Part shown: in pieces, positions 56,513-64,000 of the stretch | How positions within the stretch are numbered: the first letter of the stretch is position 1 | How the letters are laid out: every line of letters starts with the position of its first letter | From: Bacteroidota bacterium | GTDB taxonomy: Bacteria; Bacteroidota; Bacteroidia; B-17B0; Aurantibacillaceae | Direction: 5' to 3' | Length of the DNA stretch: 64,000 bases | Assembly: GCA_013298715.1 (NCBI GenBank) | Contig: JAAFIQ010000016.1 | Coordinates: forward strand, 1-64,000 | Made by a program: the position numbers and the translations under genes | Notes under the pieces: model-generated | What the model saw: only the letters and a program-made list of their open reading frames with translations | What the model was told of the DNA's origin: nothing | Databases searched by the model: none

Positions 56513-56549
56513 AAGATAATATATTATTCTTAACAGGTCTCTGCCGAAA

Positions 56550-57020
56550 CTACTCTTTTATCAGCGAGGGATAATATTTTTTAATATTTATTTTATTTTT
56601 AAGAGAAAACTTTATAATTATATCTTCGTAGCTTGTCGAGTAGCCCATTTCAAGGCCTTCTAGAAGTTCGATGAGAGTCGTCTTGTAACTTTTTGCACTA
56701 TTTTTTTGTAAATATCTGTCTAACTCTTTAATCGCTAGTTTGTATTTACGTAGTTTTACAAGTTCAATATATGCACACATTGAGGAGATCTCGTCTTCTG
56801 GATAAAAAATTGTAGACTTTTTAAAAAATTTATATGCGTTTTTATGGTCTTTATGACGTCTAAAATACTGTCCATTTTTTAAATAAAAGAAACGGTCTTT
56901 TTTGATAGAATTGTCCGAAAACGTTTTTAGAGCGAGTTTTATCGCTTCTGTATAATTATTTTTTGACCAAAGCAAAAGAAGCCTGTCGTTTATTACAGAA
57001 ATATTTTTTTCAGTAGTCAT
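56550..57020 (-). CDS. TPR-like cytoplasmic protein, unknown function
   Basis: The 156-residue helical protein has no signal peptide and shows at least two TPR-type units (NNYTEAIKLALKTF, KNAYKFFKKSTIFYPEDE, KYKLAIKELDRYLQKN). It is basic and rich in Lys, Tyr and Ile. TPR proteins bind partners and have no enzymatic role of their own. It sits in the accessory stretch between the inverted repeat and the REP copies, and no partner is apparent. Confidence 0.6.
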   Translation of the reverse strand: MTTEKNISVINDRLLLLWSKNNYTEAIKLALKTFSDNSIKKDRFFYLKNGQYFRRHKDHKNAYKFFKKSTIFYPEDEISSMCAYIELVKLRKYKLAIKELDRYLQKNSAKSYKTTLIELLEGLEMGYSTSYEDIIIKFSLKNKINIKKYYPSLIKE

Positions 57021-57120
57021 GCTGTCCTAAAGTTTAGAGTCCATTGCCATTGCTAATAACAAGTAGATTGAATTATATTTAACTTACGATAAACTTAATA
57101 AAATTTATAAACTAATGAAG

Positions 57121-57197
57121 ATTTTACAGGTCACTCATATGGAGCTTAGCTTATTTATCTGTATTTTTCTATCTACGGTTAGTTCCTTCGGGACTAT
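57121..57197. repeat. Two-hairpin REP element, copy 2
   Basis: This 77-base copy aligns end to end with 55261-55337 (about 73% identity, no gaps). It keeps both hairpin places: ACTCATATGGAGCT, now imperfect, and TTCCTTCGGGAC. It is a non-autonomous relative of the element at the RAYT 5' end. The rest of 57021-57746 holds no gene. Confidence 0.7.
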
Positions 57198-57325
57198 ATC
57201 TTATTAATTTAAAATACAATTTTTAAATTTAATGATTATAATTCAATAAATATTTACCTACCAATATAGAAAACAGTTTTTTTCTTTCATCAGAGTGTAT
57301 ATTACATTTTGTATTTACATTTCTT

Positions 57326-57395
57326 GCTCCCTAGGAGTAACCTCTTTTTTAAAAACAATACACGTCATTTTACTTCAAGCTCAATAGGAACGACC
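57326..57395. repeat. Two decayed hairpin units, 53 bases apart
   Basis: GCTCCCTAGGAGTAACC begins at 57326 and GCTCAATAGGAACGACC begins at 57379, exactly 53 bases later. The spacing equals the period of the intact array at 57503-57683, so these look like older units of the same tandem repeat. Confidence 0.6.
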
Positions 57396-57502
57396 TATTT
57401 TAATTAAACTATTAATTTAAATTAAGTATAATTTTTATTTACAAAAGTATTTGTGTTCTTTAGTTTATTACAATGTAAATTTTAGTTTGTATTAACATTT
57501 TT

Positions 57503-57683
57503 TTGCTCCGTAGGAGCAACCTGTTTGTAAAAATCAATGCGCCTGGATTAACCTCGAGCTCCGTAGGAGCGACCTGTTTGTAAAAAACAATGCATCTCGT
57601 TTAACCTCGAGCTCCGTAGGAGCGACCTGTTTGTAAAAAACAATGCATCTCGTTTAACCTCGAGCTCCGTAGGAGCGACCTGT
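57503..57683 (+). repeat. Tandem REP array, 53-base period, four units
   Basis: The hairpin GCTCCGTAGGAGC starts at 57505, 57558, 57611 and 57664, so the period is exactly 53. The last three units begin CGAGCTCCGTAGGAGCGACC, and units two and three also share the spacer (CAATGCATCTCGTTTAACCT); the first is slightly changed. Identical spacers mean a true tandem duplication. The unit is the same hairpin family as the RAYT-linked elements. Confidence 0.85.
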
Positions 57684-57746
57684 CTTTGTTGTAAAATTAT
57701 TTAAAATTAATTGTAGTTATAACGTTTATAATCACTATCAAACATA

Positions 57747-60563
57747 TTACTTACTCAAATACAAATTTCGCTCACTGTACACATTTTGAAAATACTCATC
57801 GTACAAATCTTCAATAAAATAAATGGCTTCGCCAGTACTCTTCATTTCTGGCCCAAGTTCTTTTTGTATTTCAGGGAATTTCTCATAACTGAATACAGGT
57901 ACTTTTATCGCATAACCTTTTTGTTTAGGCGCAAAATTAAAATCTTTAATTTTCTTTTCGCCTAACATTACTTTAGTGGCGTAATTTACATAAGGCTCAT
58001 CATAAGCTTTAGCTATAAAAGGCACTGTACGGCTTGCTCGTGGGTTAGCTTCTATTATATAAACAACTTCATCTTTTATTGCAAATTGTATATTTAGTAA
58101 ACCAACCGTGTTTAAAGCCAAAGCAATGGTGCGTGTGTGTTGTTCCATTTGTTTAAGCACATTTTCACTTAAATCAAAAGGTGGTAAAACAGCATAACTA
58201 TCGCCACTGTGAATACCTGCTGGCTCAATATGCTCCATCATACCAATAATGTAAACATCTTCACCATCGCAAATACTATCACTTTCAGCTTCAATTGCAC
58301 CTTCTAAAAAATGGTCTAATAAAACTTTGTTATCTGGTAAATCGTTTAATAATTTTACTACGTGTTGTTCTAACTCATCTTCGTTAATAACAATTTTCAT
58401 ACTTTGCCCGCCAAGTACATAACTAGGGCGCACCAATAAAGGAAATCCTAATTCTTTTGATAATGTAATTGCCTCCTCCGCGTCATTTATTACGCCAAAC
58501 TTCGGGTAAGGGATATTATTCTCTTTTAGTAAGGTCGAAAAACTTCCTCTATCCTCAGCTAAATCCAACGATTTAAAATCGGTACCAATAATTTTTATAC
58601 CATACTTCTCAAGCTTCTCTGCTAATTTTAAAGCAGTTTGTCCACCTAATTGCACAATCACACCTTCTGGCTGCTCGTGTTGAATAATATCATAAATATG
58701 TTCCCAAAAAACGGGTTCAAAATACAATTTATCTGCTGTGCTAAAATCGGTACTCACAGTCTCGGGGTTACAGTTAATCATTATAGTTTCGTAGCCACAC
58801 TCTTTTGCAGCCAACACACCATGCACACAACTATAATCAAACTCTATCCCCTGCCCAATTCTATTTGGTCCGCTACCAAGTATTACAACTTTTTTCTTAT
58901 CAGATCTTATACTTTCATTCTCCGTTTCAAATGTAGAATAATAATACGGTGTTTTAGCTTCAAATTCTGCTGCACAGGTATCTACTAATTTAAATGTGCG
59001 TTTAATTCCCAATTCAATACGTTTTTTATAAACTTCACTTTCTAAACACTTTAAAACATGCGCTATTTGCCTATCCGCGTAGCCTTTTTGTTTTGCTTCG
59101 TATAATAAATCTTTGCTTATATTTTGTAAAGTATGTTTACCAATTTCATTTTCTAAAGCAATTAATTGTTCTATTTGTTCTAAAAACCAAATATCAATTT
59201 TAGTAAGTTTTTGAATTGTTTTTATTGAGATGCCTAATTTCATGGCATCGTAAATCATAAATAATCGGTTCCAACTTGGGCGCTCTAAGGCTTGTAACAA
59301 TTCTGCCTGATTTGTAATTTCTTTACCGTCAGCCCCCAAACCGTTACGTTTAATTTCTAAACTCTGACAAGCTTTTTGCAACGCCTCCTGAAAGCAACGG
59401 CCAATGCCCATTACCTCACCAACCGATTTCATTTGAAAACCTAATTCACGATTGCAACCTTTAAACTTATCAAAATTCCAACGAGGTATTTTTACAATAA
59501 CATAATCTAATGTAGGTTCAAAATAAGCTGAAGTTGATTTTGTAATTTGATTAATTAATTCATCTAAATGATAACCAATAGCCAATTTACTGGCAATGCG
59601 TGCAATTGGATAACCAGTAGCTTTGCTTGCTAATGCTGATGAGCGAGATACACGTGGATTAATTTCAATTGCAATTATTTCTTCTTTATCATCGTTACTT
59701 ACAGCAAATTGCACGTTACAACCACCTGCAAAATTACCAATACTACGCATCATTTTTATAGCCATGGTGCGCATGTTTTGATAGGTGCTATCACTCAACG
59801 TCATTGCTGGGGCTACTGTTATACTATCTCCAGTATGCACCCCCATTGGATCAAAATTCTCTATTGAACAAATAATGGCAACATTATCATTTTTATCACG
59901 TAATAATTCTAATTCATATTCCTTCCAACCAAGCACAGCCTTATCAATCAATACTTCGTGTATTGGCGAAGTTTGTAAACCACGATTCAACAATGCATCA
60001 AAATTTTCTTTCTCATAAACCACACTTCCTCCGCTGCCTCCAAGAGTAAACGAAGGACGAATAACCAATGGAAAACCAAATTCCTGCGCTATACCTTTAC
60101 CTTCTAAAAAACTCTTTGCAATTTTACTTGGCGCCATGCCTACGCCTATTTCATTCATTCTAATGCGAAATAAATCTCTATCTTCTGTAACCTTTATTGC
60201 ATCTATATCTACACCTATCATTCGCACGTTGTATTTTTTCCAAATACCCATATCATGACACTTAAGCGCTAGATTTAAAGCCGTTTGTCCACCCATTGTT
60301 GGTAAAACGGCATCAATATTTCTTTCTTCAAGGATTTTTACGATGGATTTAACTTCTAAAGGCAACAAATACACATTGTCGGCCGTTACCTTATCTGTCA
60401 TAATTGTTGCAGGATTTGAATTTATTAAACTCACTTCAATGCCTTCTTCACGAAGACTTTTGGCGGCTTGAGAGCCAGAGTAATCAAACTCACAGGCTTG
60501 CCCAATTACAATAGGCCCCGAACCAATAATTAAAACGTGTTTTATAGATGTATCTTTTGGCAT
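57747..60563 (-). CDS. carB: Carbamoyl-phosphate synthase large subunit
   Basis: The 938-residue protein has the two ATP-grasp halves of CarB: VLIIGSGPIVIGQACEFDYS (N-half) and VVILGSGPNRIGQGIEFDYS (second half), NLALKCHDMGIW and LKLAEKLEKYG, and EINPRVSRSSALASKATG and EANPRASRTVPFIAKAYD. It makes carbamoyl phosphate for pyrimidines and arginine from bicarbonate, ammonia and two ATP. E. coli CarB has about 1073 residues; this one ends where the C-terminal MGS regulatory domain would begin, as in other Bacteroidota. carA is not adjacent. The product is also the donor for carbamoyltransferases such as 7797-9524. Confidence 0.95.
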   Translation of the reverse strand: MPKDTSIKHVLIIGSGPIVIGQACEFDYSGSQAAKSLREEGIEVSLINSNPATIMTDKVTADNVYLLPLEVKSIVKILEERNIDAVLPTMGGQTALNLALKCHDMGIWKKYNVRMIGVDIDAIKVTEDRDLFRIRMNEIGVGMAPSKIAKSFLEGKGIAQEFGFPLVIRPSFTLGGSGGSVVYEKENFDALLNRGLQTSPIHEVLIDKAVLGWKEYELELLRDKNDNVAIICSIENFDPMGVHTGDSITVAPAMTLSDSTYQNMRTMAIKMMRSIGNFAGGCNVQFAVSNDDKEEIIAIEINPRVSRSSALASKATGYPIARIASKLAIGYHLDELINQITKSTSAYFEPTLDYVIVKIPRWNFDKFKGCNRELGFQMKSVGEVMGIGRCFQEALQKACQSLEIKRNGLGADGKEITNQAELLQALERPSWNRLFMIYDAMKLGISIKTIQKLTKIDIWFLEQIEQLIALENEIGKHTLQNISKDLLYEAKQKGYADRQIAHVLKCLESEVYKKRIELGIKRTFKLVDTCAAEFEAKTPYYYSTFETENESIRSDKKKVVILGSGPNRIGQGIEFDYSCVHGVLAAKECGYETIMINCNPETVSTDFSTADKLYFEPVFWEHIYDIIQHEQPEGVIVQLGGQTALKLAEKLEKYGIKIIGTDFKSLDLAEDRGSFSTLLKENNIPYPKFGVINDAEEAITLSKELGFPLLVRPSYVLGGQSMKIVINEDELEQHVVKLLNDLPDNKVLLDHFLEGAIEAESDSICDGEDVYIIGMMEHIEPAGIHSGDSYAVLPPFDLSENVLKQMEQHTRTIALALNTVGLLNIQFAIKDEVVYIIEANPRASRTVPFIAKAYDEPYVNYATKVMLGEKKIKDFNFAPKQKGYAIKVPVFSYEKFPEIQKELGPEMKSTGEAIYFIEDLYDEYFQNVYSERNLYLSK

Positions 60564-60735
60564 AATTTTTATTTAATTGTTGTGTTTTGTTTATTGAATG
60601 CGCGTCAAAAAAACAAACTTGGTAAAGATAACGGCTTAATTAAAATTTAATAAAATAAGATATTAATAAATTACCTTTGTTATTGACAAACCTTAACAAA
60701 ACGTAAATCAAAAAATTGTAACTTTACAAATTATT

Positions 60736-60948
60736 ATGAGAGACGTAATCTGGACTGTAATTGTAATTTGGTTAATTTATAAACTGGTCGATTTTTTCAA
60801 GAACAGTTCTGCTAAAAAATCTTACAACTATCACTCGCAAACCAATACACAAACAAATAATTATTCAACTCCTTCAAACAAAAAAGATGCCATTAGAAAA
60901 GGCGCAGATAACGAAGGTGAATATGTAGATTACGAAGAAATTAAATAG
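60736..60948 (+). CDS. DUF4834 family small membrane protein
   Basis: The 70-residue protein has one membrane helix (about 5-20: IWTVIVIWLIYKLVDFF), an Asn/Gln/Ser-rich linker and a conserved C-terminal DNEGEYVDYEEI end, which marks DUF4834. Function is unknown. The next gene starts at the base after its stop, so the two are probably co-translated. Confidence 0.8.
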   Translation: MRDVIWTVIVIWLIYKLVDFFKNSSAKKSYNYHSQTNTQTNNYSTPSNKKDAIRKGADNEGEYVDYEEIK

Positions 60949-62190
60949 TTGCTTTTGGAAAACGAATCTAAAATAACGCAACAAAAAAAAACGCAAGGTG
61001 TAAAACTAAACGCCTTACTTGAAGTTACAAAAGCTATAAATAGCAATATATCTACCTCTCAATTATTGGATATTTATCAAGAAATTCTTGAAAACCGACT
61101 TGGTGTTGGAAAACTTATCCTCTTTAGTTTTGATGAAGAGTGGAAATGTGTTTTGAAATATGGAGTAACTGCTGACTTTAATCATTTAACATTTGATACT
61201 GAACTCTTAAGCATTAATGAAATTGAAACAATTGCCTTCTCTAGCGGAGAATTAAGTAAGAGCTTTGAAATTGTAATTCCTGTTTTTCATAAACAAACAC
61301 CTTTGGCTTACGTATTGTTGGGCGACGTAAACCAACAAAAAGTAGAATTAAGCGCTGCAATAAAACATTTACCATTTATTCAAACCCTTACAAATATTAT
61401 AATTGTAGCAATAGAAAATAAGAAACTTTACAAAGACAATATCAACCGCGCACAAATAAAAAAAGAATTAGAACTAGCTCAGAACATGCAGCAAATGTTG
61501 TTTCCGAGCAAATTACCAAACAACGATTTGTTGCAGGCTGCAGCACACTATCTGCCTCATCAGCAAGTTGGCGGCGATTATTACGATTTTATTCAACTTA
61601 ATAATCACGAATTTATTTTTTGTATTGCAGATGTAAGCGGTAAAGGCGTTGCTGCGGCACTTTTAATGAGTAACATACAAGCAACTTTGCATAGCCTCAT
61701 AAATTACACCCATAATTTAAAAGATATAGTTTTAGAAATTAATAAACGCGTTTTAACCAACGCAAAACAAGAAAAATTTTTATCACTTTTTATAGCAAAA
61801 TTGAATACCAAAAGCCAACAACTCACTTATATAAATGCTGGCCACAATGCACCTATTTTTTATTACGAAAAAAAGTTTTCAGAGTTAAACAAAGGTTGTT
61901 CTTTGCTTGGTATTACAGAAAACTTAATGAACATTGATGTAGAAATAATTAATTACGCATCAGAATTTACACTGCTTTGCTTTACAGATGGATTAACAGA
62001 CATAGAAAACAATACTCAGCAGACTATTGACTTTACAAGACTCACCGAAATTATAACCAACAACGCCAAAACCTCTCCCGAATTTATAAATAAAGCCATC
62101 GTTTTTTATGCCCAAGAGTTTAAAGGTGAAATGGAATATCCTGATGATATTGCGTTATTAACCCTAAAAGTTAACGATTTAGGCTTTTAA
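60949..62190 (+). CDS. GAF-domain SpoIIE/RsbU-type phosphatase
   Basis: The 413-residue soluble protein has a GAF-like sensor (about 15-165), a short coiled coil (RAQIKKELELAQNMQQMLFP) and a SpoIIE PP2C domain (about 195-410). The metal-site acids are D210 in GGDYYDF, D228 in ADVSGKG and D347 in FTDGLTD. It is the cytoplasmic relative of the membrane phosphatase at 124-2346. The start is TTG 60949, directly after the DUF4834 stop, or the second TTG at 60955; no ATG fits. Its partner is unknown. Confidence 0.88.
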   Translation: MLLENESKITQQKKTQGVKLNALLEVTKAINSNISTSQLLDIYQEILENRLGVGKLILFSFDEEWKCVLKYGVTADFNHLTFDTELLSINEIETIAFSSGELSKSFEIVIPVFHKQTPLAYVLLGDVNQQKVELSAAIKHLPFIQTLTNIIIVAIENKKLYKDNINRAQIKKELELAQNMQQMLFPSKLPNNDLLQAAAHYLPHQQVGGDYYDFIQLNNHEFIFCIADVSGKGVAAALLMSNIQATLHSLINYTHNLKDIVLEINKRVLTNAKQEKFLSLFIAKLNTKSQQLTYINAGHNAPIFYYEKKFSELNKGCSLLGITENLMNIDVEIINYASEFTLLCFTDGLTDIENNTQQTIDFTRLTEIITNNAKTSPEFINKAIVFYAQEFKGEMEYPDDIALLTLKVNDLGF

Positions 62191-62246
62191 TTTATAAAAC
62201 ATTCTTTTATATTTGTTTCCAGAGTTATTTTTAAACCAAATTTAAA

Positions 62247-62627
62247 ATGAAAAAAATCATTAGCACTCCAAATGCACCTGCACCAATTGGCCCTTACAAC
62301 CAAGCTATTATTGTAGGCGATAGTATGTACATAAGTGGCACAATTGCTATGGATTTGCAAAGCAAGCAACTTGTAAAATGCGCCATAAAAGAAGAAACTA
62401 AAATGGTTATGGAATATATTGGCGAAATTTTAAAAGCTGGTGGTTGCACCTTCGATAATGTTGTAAAAACCACTATTTTTTTAAATGATATGAATAATTT
62501 TGTTCAGGTAAATGAGGTGTATGCATCTTACTTTACAAAAGATTTTCCGGCGCGAGCAACAATTCAAGCGGCGCGTTTACCAAAAGACGCAAATGTTGAA
62601 ATAAGTGTTGAAGCCAAACTCTTTTAA
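62247..62627 (+). CDS. ridA: RidA family reactive-imine deaminase
   Basis: The 126-residue protein matches YjgF/YER057c/RidA: TPNAPAPIGPYNQAII at the start, SGTIAMD, and FPARATIQAARLPKDANVEI with the conserved Arg and Glu that hold the substrate carboxylate. RidA hydrolyses reactive enamines and imines made by PLP enzymes. It acts as a cytoplasmic trimer. The length is typical. It follows the phosphatase by 56 bases. Confidence 0.92.
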   Translation: MKKIISTPNAPAPIGPYNQAIIVGDSMYISGTIAMDLQSKQLVKCAIKEETKMVMEYIGEILKAGGCTFDNVVKTTIFLNDMNNFVQVNEVYASYFTKDFPARATIQAARLPKDANVEISVEAKLF

Positions 62628-62657
62628 AGTTTTTGTTTAACGATTTTTGCCAAAAAA

Positions 62658-62688
62658 TTTGGCACTTTAAAAATTTTGTTTAACTTTG
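62658..62688 (+). promoter_or_regulatory. Bacteroidota promoter of the RRM gene
   Basis: TTTG (62658-62661), a 19-base spacer and TAACTTTG (62681-62688) match the consensus exactly. A GCCAAA-AAA-TTTGGC hairpin (62649-62663) overlaps the -33 box and may also end ridA transcription. Confidence 0.7.
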
Positions 62689-62708
62689 TTATACTAAAAC
62701 TCTAAACC

Positions 62709-62969
62709 ATGAACATTTTTGTAAGCAACATCAGCTTTAAAGTAAGAGAACAATCTCTAAGTGAACTATTCAGCCAATATGGCGAAGTTACAAGCGTACG
62801 CATAATTAAAGACAAAGAAACACGCAGAAGTAAAGGCTATGGCTTTGTTGAAATGTCAAACGACTCTGAAGCAAATGCAGCAATTGAAGCTCTAAACGGT
62901 ACTTTACATTTTGAAAGAAATATCGTAGTAGCCGAAGCAAAAGGTAAAAAAGAAGACGCTTCTGTTTAA
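62709..62969 (+). CDS. RRM-domain RNA-binding protein
   Basis: The 86-residue protein is a single RNA-recognition motif with RNP2 (IFVSNI, 3-8) and RNP1 (KGYGFVEM, 42-49), both with their aromatic residues. It ends in a basic Lys tail. Single-RRM proteins of Bacteroidota and cyanobacteria bind RNA and are often cold- or stress-linked, but the target here is unknown. It has its own promoter and a strong terminator. Confidence 0.93.
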   Translation: MNIFVSNISFKVREQSLSELFSQYGEVTSVRIIKDKETRRSKGYGFVEMSNDSEANAAIEALNGTLHFERNIVVAEAKGKKEDASV

Positions 62970-62989
62970 CCCTTTTTTAAACTCATTTT

Positions 62990-63023
62990 AAAAAACCATT
63001 TTACAAAAGTAAAATGGTTTTTT
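62990..63023 (+). terminator. Rho-independent terminator of the RRM gene
   Basis: A perfect 15-base stem (AAAAAACCATTTTAC and its complement) around an AAAA loop ends in at least seven T. Confidence 0.88.
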
Positions 63024-63243
63024 TGTTAATTAGGGATTTTCAAAAACTCAAGTCTTTTTTTTGAACTGTAGAAAGGCTTAAATGGTCATCTAAGATGACG
63101 GTATTTTAACCTTATATGACCTCAAATTCCTTATAACCTGTCAGCCAATAAGTAGATGGTTCAAATTTTCTAGTTATCCTTTTTACCATCAGAAACAAAA
63201 ACGTAAAACAATTCAATTATATTTAAAACTTTTTTGAGGTTTT

Positions 63244-63405
63244 ATACCAAATGTATATAATATATAGTCCAAAAATCTGATGAAAATTTTCAATTATACA
63301 AGGCGGAAAACGCAGGCATAGCTAGAAGCTACGTCGAGTATTTCCAACGAAGTAGAATTGGAAATTTTCGATGAGATTGGACTAGATATTATATATATTT
63401 GGTAT
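63244..63405. mobile_element. MITE-like palindromic element, copy 1 (162 bp)
   Basis: The ends are ATACCAAAT (63244) and ATTTGGTAT (63397), and the arms continue inward for about 50 bases with a few mismatches (TATAATATATAGTCC on the left; GGACTAGATATTATA on the right). The centre holds GCGGAAAACGCAGG and TAGCTAGAAGCTA. There is no reading frame. It fits a miniature inverted-repeat element, perhaps moved by a transposase elsewhere in the genome. Confidence 0.7.
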
Positions 63406-63414
63406 TATATCAGT

Positions 63415-63556
63415 TTGAAATATATTTTAGACTGAATATATGATAAGAAATTTTTTATTATTCAAGACGAAAAACGCAGGGATAGCAATTAGCTATCTCG
63501 AGTATTTTCAAAGAAGAAGAATGAAAAATTTCATCATAGATTGGACTAAATATAAT
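63415..63556. mobile_element. MITE-like element, copy 2 (decayed)
   Basis: The region repeats the core of copy 1: ACGAAAAACGCAGGGATAGC, CGAGTATTTTCAA and ATAGATTGGACTAAATATA match the parts of copy 1 in the same order and orientation. The outer ends are eroded, and the left arm is only recognisable as TTTAGACTGAATATATGAT. Two related copies lie in tandem, about 10 bases apart. Confidence 0.6.
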
Positions 63557-63591
63557 TCATCTTTATTCCAAATGTTTTCAGTATCTCCAAC

Positions 63592-63620
63592 AAAAAAGCC
63601 CCGCAATTGCGAGGCTTTAA
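63592..63620 (-). terminator. Rho-independent terminator of the L31 gene
   Basis: On the minus strand, AAAGCC-T-CGCAATTGCG-G-GGCTTT forms a long GC-containing hairpin followed by TTTTTT, about 17 bases after the L31 stop. Confidence 0.85.
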
Positions 63621-63636
63621 AAAATTTAATTTAAAA

Positions 63637-63885
63637 TTATTTTTTTGCGTAACGTGTACGGAATTTATCCACACGCCCTGCTGTATCCACAAGCACTTGT
63701 TTACCAGTATAAAAAGGGTGCGAAGTCATACTTATATCTAATTTCACTAAAGGATATTCATTTCCATCTTCATGCGTTATTGTGTCTTTTGTATCGGCAC
63801 AAGAACGTGTTAAAAAAGAGTAACCATTACTCATATCTTTAAACACGCATAATCTGTAGTTTTCTGGGTGTATTTCTTTTTTCAT
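63637..63885 (-). CDS. rpmE2: 50S ribosomal protein L31 type B
   Basis: The 82-residue protein begins [19 protein letters not shown] and ends [13 protein letters not shown], with [10 protein letters not shown] in the middle, all typical of L31. It lacks the zinc-binding CxxC pair, so it is the type B (zinc-free) form, which does not depend on zinc supply. The gene stands alone with its own terminator and a -7 promoter box upstream. Confidence 0.95.
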   Translation of the reverse strand: MKKEIHPENYRLCVFKDMSNGYSFLTRSCADTKDTITHEDGNEYPLVKLDISMTSHPFYTGKQVLVDTAGRVDKFRTRYAKK

Positions 63886-63922
63886 TGCTTATATAATTTA
63901 TTTTTCTTTAAAAATCGGGTGG

Positions 63923-63956
63923 CAAATATATAAAAACTTTTTTAATTCTAAACAAA
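63923..63956 (-). promoter_or_regulatory. Probable Bacteroidota promoter of the L31 gene
   Basis: On the minus strand TATATTTG (63923-63930) is an exact -7 match, with a TTTG (63953-63956) 22 bases further upstream, slightly longer spacing than the usual 19-20. Confidence 0.45.
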
Positions 63957-64000
63957 ATTCTTATTAAAATAAACGCACAGCGTAGTTTTCTATATTTTTA

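Noticed and set aside
57503-57683. CRISPR array
   Set aside because: The 53-base units include near-identical spacers and no cas genes are near, so it is a tandem repeat.
63440-63634. Plus-strand 64-residue reading frame
   Set aside because: It runs through MITE copy 2 and the L31 terminator, so it is a chance frame.

Overview
The window comes from a low-GC Bacteroidota chromosome. Three proteins carry type IX secretion (T9SS) tails: two type A ends (15620-16126 and 35022-38525) and one type B, gliding-motility-type end (44315-47197). Other lineage signs are DUF4293, DUF4834, DUF4476 and DUF1543 proteins, a long-form GAPDH, a CarB without the C-terminal MGS domain, TPR plus SpoIIE phosphatases, and promoters of the TTTG-N19/20-TAnnTTTG type. 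The set looks flavobacterial-like and environmental. I cannot name a genus. No tRNA, rRNA or CRISPR array was seen.

Layout. 0-2.3 kb: a TPR/SpoIIE phosphatase. 2.7-7.7 kb: a tight plus-strand run with a GlxA-like regulator, an unknown protein, an acetyltransferase, an M1-type aminopeptidase that has lost all its zinc-site residues, and a DinB protein. 7.8-12.6 kb: a minus-strand operon of a DPM1-like glycosyltransferase, a DUF2304 protein, a TMTC-like multispanning/TPR protein and a NodU-type carbamoyltransferase; I infer an envelope glycosylation and carbamoylation pathway. 12.6-16.1 kb: an M28 peptidase, a collagen-like surface protein and a T9SS protein. 16.4-20 kb: three overlapping genes that all start with TTG (unknown, GMC oxidoreductase, NAD-dependent epimerase), then a TetR gene with palindromes in its promoter. 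20.6-29.8 kb: housekeeping genes (ClpB, acyltransferase, isocitrate dehydrogenase, DUF1543, class V aminotransferase, Cmk, an E2 acyltransferase). 29.9-34.9 kb: small lipoproteins and poorly known genes. 35-47 kb: two large secreted T9SS proteins around GAPDH, DUF4293, an M23/LysM peptidase and an orphan TPR histidine kinase. 47.2-51 kb: a V8/trypsin-like protease lying between a family-4 glycosyltransferase and a detached, diverged copy of that gene's 3' end, then an alpha/beta hydrolase. 51-55 kb: DnaG, RuvX, a c-type cytochrome lipoprotein and a YfiT-like protein.

The 53.2-57.7 kb stretch is the clearest accessory region. It holds a 166-bp nested palindrome, an IS200-like REP-associated transposase (RAYT), a 77-bp two-hairpin element present twice, a 53-bp-period array of the same hairpin, a long inverted repeat and two unknown genes. 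After it come CarB, DUF4834, a GAF/SpoIIE phosphatase, RidA, an RRM protein, two related MITE-like palindromes and ribosomal protein L31 type B.

The best leads are the non-catalytic M1 protein, the TMTC-like operon, the protease inserted beside a glycosyltransferase remnant, and the RAYT with its repeat family. All functions are inferred from sequence motifs; no database search was possible.
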